Of a stretch of 5,682 nucleotides of DNA, positions 1 through 4,621 are shown piece after piece. The translations under genes were made by a program, and so were the position numbers. The notes beneath the pieces were generated by a model that was given only the letters and a program-made list of their open reading frames with translations, ran no database searches and was not told the DNA's origin. Within the stretch, counting starts at the first letter, position 1. Every line of letters starts with the position of its first letter. The DNA is from an uncultured Schaedlerella sp. (GTDB lineage Bacteria; Bacillota; Clostridia; Lachnospirales; Lachnospiraceae): the NCBI GenBank assembly GCA_934435195.1, contig CAKSAJ010000050.1:1-5682 (forward strand), given 5' to 3'.

Positions 1-40
1 CAACTAAATCATTCAACTTTGGAGTTGGCATAAAAAGAGC

Positions 41-75
41 GGGCAGGCTGTTCGATATTATCGGACAGCCTGCCC
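41..75. terminator. Strong GC-rich hairpin, possible terminator reading leftward
   Basis: The arms GGGCAGGCTGT (41-51) and ACAGCCTGCCC (65-75) are perfectly complementary. The interior continues with a T-G wobble and CGAT/ATCG around an ATT loop, giving about 16 base pairs. On the + strand it is not followed by a T tract; the next bases are AACGGC and a C run. On the - strand it is followed within two bases by TCTTTTT (complement of 34-40). The sequence therefore fits an intrinsic terminator for leftward transcripts better than for rightward ones, although no - strand gene is visible. It may instead end an upstream gene by the hairpin alone, or be a leader structure of the prepilin peptidase gene. 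Confidence 0.5.
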
Positions 76-102
76 AACGGCACCCCCCCGAAAGAGTATA
101 AT

Positions 103-567
103 ATGAGCACTATAATAAATGTAATCTATATAGCAATCTTGCTATGTGTAGCCTGGCAGGACTATAAAACCCGAACAATCCATAACAAATTTCATATCAT
201 TATCTTTTCCCTTGCAATTGTGCAAATGCTTTTCATACCAGAATACAGAATAACGGATAGATTAACTGGCATGCTGGCTGTGTCCGTCCCAATGCTATTG
301 CTGACGTTACTGATTCCAGGGGGCTTCGGCGGCGGAGACATCAAACTAATGGCCGCATCAGGCTTCTTTTTAGGTACAAGCTCCATTCTGTGTGCAATGA
401 TCCTGGCAATCATAGCAGGAAGCGTTTATGGGATTATCATGCTAAAAAACAGAAAACGAAATAGAAAAGACCAGTTCGCCTTCGGACCATTCCTTGCAAT
501 AGGGCTGTCGATAGCTGCTTTTTGGGGAAATGAGATTGTTTCGTGGTATTTGAAAATCCAGCATTGA
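103..567 (+). CDS. A24 family prepilin peptidase, short TadV/CpaA type
   Basis: This is a membrane aspartyl protease of the prepilin peptidase family, which in general cleaves the leader of type IV or Flp pilins at the inner face of the membrane. The 154-residue protein is almost entirely hydrophobic, with about five membrane segments (roughly 4-18, 31-46, 55-72, 88-115 and 130-150). The two family aspartates are present: D20 in WQDYKTRTIHN, after the first segment, and D79 in GGFGGGDIK, the GxGD motif. It lacks the N-terminal cysteine and methylase domain of large PilD enzymes, as is usual for TadV/CpaA. The ATG at 103 is needed to keep D20 and its helix. Its ribosome site (GAAAGAG, 90-96) is weak. 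No pilin, ATPase or other Tad gene lies in the window, so its substrate is unknown. The family call is firm; the Tad assignment is inference. Confidence 0.88.
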   Translation: MSTIINVIYIAILLCVAWQDYKTRTIHNKFHIIIFSLAIVQMLFIPEYRITDRLTGMLAVSVPMLLLTLLIPGGFGGGDIKLMAASGFFLGTSSILCAMILAIIAGSVYGIIMLKNRKRNRKDQFAFGPFLAIGLSIAAFWGNEIVSWYLKIQH

Positions 568-593
568 ACAGAACAAAATATTTGTGTTACAGT
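564..593 (+). promoter_or_regulatory. Possible promoter of the Nudix gene
   Basis: TTGAAC (564-569) and TACAGT (588-593) are separated by 18 bp, with a TG one base before the -10 (extended -10). The -35 overlaps the stop codon of the prepilin peptidase gene. Matches are moderate, and read-through from upstream is also possible because no terminator follows 567. Confidence 0.3.
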
Positions 594-609
594 ATAGAAA
601 AGATGTGAC

Positions 610-621
610 TGGTAAATACCA
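610..621. promoter_or_regulatory. Small palindrome in the Nudix leader
   Basis: TGGTA-AA-TACCA is a perfect 12-base inverted repeat about 32 bases before the Nudix start, downstream of the candidate promoter. It could be a repressor operator or a chance palindrome; nothing else supports a specific regulator. Confidence 0.25.
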
Positions 622-652
622 TCAAAAATGATTAGAAAGAGGCGGTATATAT

Positions 653-1267
653 ATGGAAGAAACAGAACAGGAATTTTTAAAGAAATACGACGCATCGAAG
701 TATCAAAAACCTTCAGTGGCAGCAGATATCGTAATTTTTTCAACATGTAATATGGAAAATGTTGACGCAGGAGAATTAAAACTTTTGCTGGTTAAGAGAG
801 GAAAACATCCTTATAAAAATGCATTTGCTCTTCCGGGAGGTTTTGTCGGAATTGATGAAACGATCGAGGAGGCCGCGCGGAGAGAATTACTGGAAGAGAC
901 AGGCGTGGATTGTGAACTCCTAGAGCAGCTTCGAACTACAAGCACAGTAGACAGAGACCCTCGTTACCGGGTGATTTCAGCAAGCTATATAGCACTGATA
1001 GATGCAGAAAAATATACCATCAAAGCAGGAGATGACGCCAGTGATGCAAAATGGTTTGCTGTATCGATAAAGCAGGATGAAAACAAAAACTGGGTGCTGA
1101 AATTACAGTCAGACGAAGAAGAACTAAAAGCAGTCCTTCACGAAGAAAAGAAAAAATGGATTCCAGAGTCGGAATTGACAATTCTGGAAAATGACGGACT
1201 GGCGTTTGACCATGCACTGATTATCGGATATGCAATATTAAAGCTTAAAAGCTGGAAAAAGCTGTAA
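653..1267 (+). CDS. Nudix hydrolase
   Basis: This is a cytoplasmic hydrolase of nucleoside diphosphates linked to another moiety, with a Mg-dependent mechanism. The 204-residue protein has a complete Nudix box, GX5EX7REUXEEXGU, from G63 to V85: E69, R77, E78, E81, E82 and G84 are all present. A typical Nudix core start (SVAADIVIF, 21-29) precedes it. After the box, KWF (133-135) is followed by an approximately 40-residue acidic and basic insert (141-180), and then FDHALIIGYAIL (185-196), a C-terminal helix common in ADP-ribose-type Nudix enzymes. There is no C-terminal winged-helix domain, so it is not a full NrtR regulator. The start is set by AGAAAGAGGCGG (634-645), 7 bases before ATG. The substrate cannot be read from sequence; ADP-ribose or a related dinucleotide is the best guess. 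It has no evident functional link with the surface genes downstream. Confidence 0.9.
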   Translation: MEETEQEFLKKYDASKYQKPSVAADIVIFSTCNMENVDAGELKLLLVKRGKHPYKNAFALPGGFVGIDETIEEAARRELLEETGVDCELLEQLRTTSTVDRDPRYRVISASYIALIDAEKYTIKAGDDASDAKWFAVSIKQDENKNWVLKLQSDEEELKAVLHEEKKKWIPESELTILENDGLAFDHALIIGYAILKLKSWKKL

Positions 1268-1272
1268 AAAAT

Positions 1273-1293
1273 AGTGAACACTTTGTGAACAAA
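1273..1293. promoter_or_regulatory. Two adjacent palindromes upstream of the PilZ promoter
   Basis: AGTG-AA-CACT (1273-1282) and TTTGT-GA-ACAAA (1282-1293) abut each other. Each contains GTGAACA, at 1274-1280 and 1285-1291, spaced 11 bp start to start (one helical turn). They end just upstream of the candidate -35 at 1297, the usual place for a transcription activator. The repeats are seen directly; the regulatory role is inferred. Confidence 0.4.
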
Positions 1294-1296
1294 TGA

Positions 1297-1325
1297 TAGA
1301 CTTCTCACAATTCATATGGTAAGAT
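1297..1325 (+). promoter_or_regulatory. Probable sigma-A promoter of the PilZ operon
   Basis: TAGACT (1297-1302), a 17-bp spacer and TAAGAT (1320-1325), with TGG directly before the -10 (extended -10). A leader of about 45 bases would precede the start codon at 1378. No clear terminator separates it from the Nudix gene. Confidence 0.5.
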
Positions 1326-1377
1326 ATTTAATGAAAAAATATAATTTAAGACAGAACCAGAGGAGACAAAACACAGA

Positions 1378-2058
1378 ATGGGAACATTAGATATCAAGCG
1401 CGGGGCGAAGATGCAACTTGCAAAAGATGCAGCAGTAGGCCAGGAGCCGGTATTCAATATGCTAAGTACATTTAATAAAGAACTCGACGAATCAGCATTT
1501 CTTGTATCGATTCCAATGTTAGATGGAAAGCCACTACAGGCAGATGAAAGTCAAAAATTCTTATTCCGCTACGAAGAAGGAGAAGAAACCCGCATCATTG
1601 CAGGTTACGTTGACGATGTAATAAAAGAAGGAATCCGTCGCTATTGGAAGATTCGAAGAGTAACTGAAAACCGACAATTTGTAAAACGTATCGATGTTCG
1701 TATGAAAGTTGAGCTTCCGGTCAAATTCATGCAAGACACCTGGGAATTAAACTCACAAGGTGAGATAGAACAAGAATCCGGCGAGACGATGGATATTTCA
1801 AACAATGGTCTTGCGGTATATATGAATCGCTGGTTTGAAGTCGGAGAAACCTGTATTTTTACACTTCCCCGTTTGGGAAATGCTTCCGAAGGGATGCCAT
1901 CAAGAGAAGTCGTTGGCGTTATCTGCTGGGAGAGAGAGATGCCAAAAGGCGGACCATTCCGCTTTGTTACAGGTATTCAGTTAAGATTTGCAAATACAGA
2001 TGAAAAAGTAAAAATGCAAGAATATGTAGCTTATGTAAAGAAAAGATATAAGCTGTGA
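1378..2058 (+). CDS. PilZ-domain protein, YcgR-like, predicted c-di-GMP receptor
   Basis: This predicted cytoplasmic effector would bind cyclic di-GMP and change its contact with a partner. Residues about 20-95 resemble the N-terminal domain of YcgR-type proteins (FLVSIPMLDGKPL at 41-53, then a beta-rich stretch). The PilZ domain occupies about 97-225. Its second signature, DxSxxG, is intact as D139-I-S141-N-N-G144. The first signature is RQFVKR (99-104), so the arginine pair is spaced RxxxxR instead of RxxxR, or K103 replaces the second arginine. Length (226 residues) is normal for YcgR-like proteins. AGGAG (1361-1365) lies 12 bases before the ATG, slightly long. The next gene starts 10 bp after the stop, so the two are co-transcribed. 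No flagellar gene is nearby, so a flagellar brake role is less likely than control of the surface proteins encoded downstream; that link is inference. Confidence 0.85.
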   Translation: MGTLDIKRGAKMQLAKDAAVGQEPVFNMLSTFNKELDESAFLVSIPMLDGKPLQADESQKFLFRYEEGEETRIIAGYVDDVIKEGIRRYWKIRRVTENRQFVKRIDVRMKVELPVKFMQDTWELNSQGEIEQESGETMDISNNGLAVYMNRWFEVGETCIFTLPRLGNASEGMPSREVVGVICWEREMPKGGPFRFVTGIQLRFANTDEKVKMQEYVAYVKKRYKL

Positions 2059-2068
2059 GTAGCGTAGG

Positions 2069-3082
2069 ATGAAGTGGAAAAAAGATAAAAACGACAATAC
2101 CGATAATATCGAAAAGATAGAAAATAAAAACAAAAAACAAAAGAACAAGAAAAAAAGAAAAAAAGCAAACGACCAGATTGTCCGTATTCAAGAATTAGAA
2201 GAAATGCTGGAAAAATCAGGAGAAGACATTGATCCGGAAACAATCGTCAGCATGTACGTGCCACACAGAAAACCAAAGAGAATCGGCGCCGCACTTCTGA
2301 GAATGGACAAACTCAACTTAGTATTGATGGGAATGCTACTCATAGTAGCTGTCCTGTTCATCATTGCATTTTCACAGGAAAAGATGGGAAACTTCACCAT
2401 CAACCTGAACCGTTTGGAATTATATCGAAGAGGAATCAGCATTTCCGAGACCGGAGAATTCGACGATGCAACTGCAAGACTTACAGCCAGTTCCGTAAAA
2501 GATGCAACAAATATTTCGATAGACGATATTCCAGATAACTTAGATGGGGAAGCCGGCAGCCATAACGGAAAAAACTACATGGCTTATACCTATTATGTAA
2601 GAAATGCAGGAAAAGAAGATTTAGGATACATCGCAAAAATCACACTGGATTCATGTGCAAAAGGCGCTGAAGAAGCAGTGCGCGTTGCAGTGTGGAGAAA
2701 TGGAGAGCGCGTCGTATATGCTGAACCCGCAAAAGACGGATCAGCAGAAAAAGGCTGCATGAACTTCAAATCAAAAGACGTTGTCTGCAGCTATCATGAA
2801 GAAAATTTTCTGGTAGGAAATGTAGACAGATACACAATTGTTATCTGGATGGAAGGTGATGATCCAGAATGCGTAGATTCCATCATCGGTGGAAGCGTGC
2901 AATTTAGCATGCATATAGATTCAGATACAGACGACAACACAAGTCTGGTATGGAAATTCGTAAAAGACATCAAAGATACATTGAGCGGAGACAAGCCAAT
3001 CAATGCAGCAGGAAATGAAGCTCCGAACGACAGTTATTATTCAGACCGCGACATCACTTGGGAGAATCGGAGAAACAAATGA
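2069..3082 (+). CDS. Single-pass membrane protein with lysine-rich cytosolic tail and WMEG-motif outer domain
   Basis: I do not recognise a named family. The 337-residue protein starts with an extremely basic tail: 14 lysines and one arginine among the first 34 residues. A short predicted helix follows (about 35-50, IVRIQELEEMLEK), then one transmembrane segment (about 82-101, LNLVLMGMLLIVAVLFIIAF). By the positive-inside rule the tail is cytosolic and residues 103-337 are outside. The outer domain is beta-rich, carries cysteines 196, 230, 240 and 268, and contains IWMEGDDPEC (259-268), a motif also found near the C-terminus of the secreted protein encoded at 3578. It lies 10 bp behind the PilZ gene. 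Its own ribosome site is weak (GTGA, 2055-2058, overlapping the PilZ stop), so translational coupling is likely. The tail is encoded by an A-rich tract with two A7 runs. A role as membrane anchor or assembly factor for the secreted subunit is my inference. Confidence 0.8.
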   Translation: MKWKKDKNDNTDNIEKIENKNKKQKNKKKRKKANDQIVRIQELEEMLEKSGEDIDPETIVSMYVPHRKPKRIGAALLRMDKLNLVLMGMLLIVAVLFIIAFSQEKMGNFTINLNRLELYRRGISISETGEFDDATARLTASSVKDATNISIDDIPDNLDGEAGSHNGKNYMAYTYYVRNAGKEDLGYIAKITLDSCAKGAEEAVRVAVWRNGERVVYAEPAKDGSAEKGCMNFKSKDVVCSYHEENFLVGNVDRYTIVIWMEGDDPECVDSIIGGSVQFSMHIDSDTDDNTSLVWKFVKDIKDTLSGDKPINAAGNEAPNDSYYSDRDITWENRRNK

Positions 3083-3091
3083 TAACCTAGG

Positions 3092-3120
3092 TATAAACAG
3101 TGCCACAACAACTGTTTATA
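3092..3120. other. AT-rich inverted repeat after the PilZ operon
   Basis: TATAAACAGT (3092-3101) and ACTGTTTATA (3111-3120) are perfect 10-bp arms around a 9-base loop. The repeat lies 10 bases after the anchor-gene stop. It is followed by TAAATAAAATT, not a clean T run, so it would be a weak terminator at best. It may allow partial read-through into the structured region, act as an RNA-processing or stability hairpin, or be an operator. Confidence 0.45.
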
Positions 3121-3178
3121 TAAATAAAATTCATAACATGACGAAAAGTACAACAGAATAAAAAGGATGAAATACATT

Positions 3179-3455
3179 CAAGTCGAGCAGCCGCGAGACT
3201 TGGCGCGTGATTCTGGTCAGCGTAAGCTGACACATTCTTTACAGAATCACTGCGCATCCTCGCGGAGCGTTTATCTCAGTCGGAGATTGGACTCCCACTG
3301 AGACAAATTTGCTGTTACTCATCACCTGAAAGCGGTGAGAGTCTTCTCGACTGAGATAAAAATACATACCTGTTATGAGATGGAATCCTCACCGGTAAAA
3401 GGTGACGGAGAAACTCTTTCCACCGGGCCCGGTGAGAGTACGATTTGATAACAGG
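3179..3455 (+). ncRNA. Candidate structured RNA or cis-regulatory leader of unknown class
   Basis: This stretch of about 277 bases has no convincing coding content but many perfect complementary arms. Domain 1: CAAGTC/GACTTG (3179-3184/3197-3202), CCGCGAG/CTCGCGG (3191-3197/3259-3265), and a long arm GCGC, GTGATTCTG / CAGAATCAC, GCGC (3203-3215/3242-3255) capped by GTCAGC-GTAA-GCTGAC (3216-3231). Domain 2: TTTATCTCAGTCG/CGACTGAGATAAA (3270-3282/3348-3360), enclosing a hairpin at 3317-3342 with a GAAA cap. Domain 3: CCTGTTAT/ATAACAGG (3369-3376/3448-3455), enclosing hairpins at 3386-3409 and 3413-3439. The GTAA and GAAA loops are GNRA only when read on the + strand, which sets the orientation. 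The element ends about 120 bases before the secreted-protein start, so it may be that gene's leader or an independent RNA. From memory I tested it against common riboswitches, T-box, SRP, RNase P, tmRNA and intron motifs and found no match. Confidence 0.6.
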
Positions 3456-3503
3456 AGAGTAGAAAATTATTGATGATATGAAAACTATTCCAGAAAACAA
3501 CGG

Positions 3504-3581
3504 ATGGTGATATATGAAATCCAACATCTCAATAAGAGAGGATGTTCTGTTGTAAAATACGAATGGGAGGAAAAAATATGA
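3504..3581 (+). CDS. Possible 25-codon leader ORF overlapping the secreted-protein start
   Basis: An ATG at 3504 opens 25 codons (beginning MVIYEIQHLNKRG) ending in TGA at 3579-3581. The stop overlaps the ATG at 3578 in an ATGA arrangement typical of translational coupling. No good ribosome site precedes it. A competing 13-codon ORF (MKSNISIREDVLL, 3514-3555) has GGTGA (3506-3510) three bases upstream. Neither is well supported; the ATGA overlap may be chance. Confidence 0.2.
   Translation: MVIYEIQHLNKRGCSVVKYEWEEKI
3523..3546 (+). promoter_or_regulatory. Hairpin just upstream of the secreted-protein ribosome site
   Basis: AACATCTC (3523-3530) pairs with GAG-G-ATGTT (3538-3546, one bulged G) around a 7-base loop. 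It ends 18 bases before the ribosome site. It is not followed by a T tract, so it is not a terminator; it could affect translation or mRNA stability. Confidence 0.35.
3565..3570 (+). promoter_or_regulatory. Ribosome binding site that fixes the secreted-protein start
   Basis: GGGAGG lies 7 bases before the ATG at 3578. The open frame extends back to an ATG at 3542, but that codon has no comparable site, and starting there would add 12 residues (including two cysteines) before a standard signal-peptide n-region. Confidence 0.8.
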
Positions 3582-4516
3582 ATGAATCAAAAAATGTAAA
3601 AGCGCTGAAAAAACAGCTCGCCGCAGCCATTGCCATGGTATGCGTTGCCGCTGTAGCGCTTGGATCAAGTACATATGCTTGGTTTGTAAGTAATACGAAG
3701 GTTACTGCTGATAAAGTAACAATGTCAGCAACAGCTGCTCAGACATTACTGATTTCTGAGAGTAATCAGAATAACTGGAATACTATTCTGGTACGCAAGG
3801 ACAGTAACACAACTTTTGTGCCGGTTTCTACAACTGGAAAAAGCAGTATGGATGACAAGACAATGTTATTTGCAAAAGACAATGCTTGGACAGCCGATAG
3901 TCTGGATGGAGATAAGGCCTATGTTACAGGTTACGAAAATGCAACCGCAAACAAAGATTACTATTCAACAACGTTTGATATTAAATCATCTGTTGCTTGT
4001 AAGCTTTATCTGGATGACGAAACAGTATTTACTGCTGCAACAAATGCAACTGCAACAAATGAAATGTTAAAAGCTATGCGTATGGCTGTTTTAGTAGAGA
4101 AGAATGGCAGTATTGCTAAAACCTATATTTATGAATTAGACGATCAGGCCATTTCTGGAAATGGTACCCGTTATAATACTACTACTGATAAAGCAACTAC
4201 AGATGTTAATGGTATTGCTAAAGCGGTGAAGGTGACTAAAGGAACTACAGATAATACATTTGCAACTGACAGTATTTCTGCTGATAATACTGTTTCAAAA
4301 ATCAAGTTAGCAACAGCTCCTACTGATGCATCTTTTGTAAAAACTACAAACGGTGCTGATGAACTTGCAAGTATGGCTGCAAATGAAGTAGTTAAAATTC
4401 ATGTTTATATGTGGATGGAAGGTTGCGATTATGATTGTAATAGTTCTGTTGTTGCAAATATTACAGGACAGACAGTTACTGCAAAACTTGGATTCGCAGC
4501 AGCAGCCGCTAACTAA
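3578..4516 (+). CDS. Secreted TasA/camelysin-like protein with SipW-class signal peptide
   Basis: This 312-residue exported protein probably forms or joins an extracellular matrix or fibre. The signal peptide has a basic n-region (residues 1-12), a hydrophobic core (13-29, LAAAIAMVCVAAVALG) and GSSTYAWFVSNT (29-40). This resembles the SipW-type cleavage region of TasA-like proteins, with the cut expected after A34. The mature part is rich in Thr, Ala, Asn and Asp, lacks membrane segments and a sortase motif, and has three cysteines (141, 283, 287). Near the C-terminus, VYMWMEGCDYDC (276-287) repeats the motif of the membrane-anchored protein encoded upstream. A short duplication (TNATATN, about 156-161) is present. 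Codons are more T-ending (GCT, ACT, GTT) than in the genes upstream, which may reflect high expression or a separate origin. No sipW gene is in the window. It is preceded by the long structured non-coding region and followed by a strong terminator. The SipW-class signal is fairly sure; fibre formation is inferred. Confidence 0.82.
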   Translation: MNESKNVKALKKQLAAAIAMVCVAAVALGSSTYAWFVSNTKVTADKVTMSATAAQTLLISESNQNNWNTILVRKDSNTTFVPVSTTGKSSMDDKTMLFAKDNAWTADSLDGDKAYVTGYENATANKDYYSTTFDIKSSVACKLYLDDETVFTAATNATATNEMLKAMRMAVLVEKNGSIAKTYIYELDDQAISGNGTRYNTTTDKATTDVNGIAKAVKVTKGTTDNTFATDSISADNTVSKIKLATAPTDASFVKTTNGADELASMAANEVVKIHVYMWMEGCDYDCNSSVVANITGQTVTAKLGFAAAAAN

Positions 4517-4543
4517 TTTGCAATAGAGACTATTAAAAAATAT

Positions 4544-4581
4544 AAATACCCCAGACGGTTGTGGCGTCTGGGGTATTTTTT
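4544..4581 (+). terminator. Strong intrinsic terminator after the secreted-protein gene
   Basis: ATACCCCAGACG (4546-4557) and CGTCTGGGGTAT (4565-4576) are perfectly complementary around a 7-base loop and are followed by a T run (4576-4581). A-T pairs extend the stem to about 14 bp. The A run on the left also makes it usable in the other direction. Confidence 0.95.
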
Positions 4582-4621
4582 ACCCATTTACCATCATGTC
4601 AACTATCTCCAATCTCCCTCA

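Noticed and set aside
653..1267. Nudix protein as an NrtR-type regulator of NAD metabolism.
   Set aside because: The protein is only 204 residues, lacks a C-terminal winged helix and keeps an intact catalytic Nudix box, so an enzyme is the better call.
1967..2243. Hydrophobic - strand open frames opposite the anchor gene's start.
   Set aside because: They are the complement of the A-rich lysine codons (TTT/TTC giving Phe and Leu); the + strand gene has operon context and a clear domain plan.
3167..3301. A 44-codon + strand ORF running through the first RNA domain (beginning MKYIQVEQPRDLARD).
   Set aside because: Its AAAAGG site touches the ATG, leaving no ribosome-site spacing. The composition is dictated by long complementary arms, and the ORF stops inside a hairpin arm. 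RNA structure explains the sequence better.
3297..3360. CTGAGA boxes suggesting a TPP riboswitch.
   Set aside because: The rest of the TPP core (GGGTGC, and GAACCTGATCTGG-like segments) is missing; CTGAGA here is simply the arm of a perfect inverted repeat.
3421..3434. Perfect 14-base palindrome CACCGGGCCCGGTG as a protein operator.
   Set aside because: It is the apex of a longer hairpin (3413-3439) matching the sister hairpin at 3317-3342, so an RNA role explains it better.
3179..3455. A c-di-GMP riboswitch, which would suit the PilZ neighbour.
   Set aside because: The conserved GEMM-I core around CACGCACAGGGCAAACC and the GEMM-II core are not present, so I left the element unassigned.
3553..3558. 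TAAAAT as a -10 element for the secreted-protein gene.
   Set aside because: No -35-like hexamer lies 16-18 bp upstream, and a start there would leave almost no leader before the ribosome site.
3083..3577. CRISPR array or mobile-element ends suggested by repeated CACC/GGTG units.
   Set aside because: The repeats are short, unevenly spaced and hairpin-forming, with no regular spacers, terminal repeats or transposase gene.
3315..3674. A 119-codon - strand open frame across the structured region and the secreted-protein start.
   Set aside because: It has no ribosome site, lies antisense to the RNA arms and signal peptide, and has no recognisable protein character; it is a shadow.
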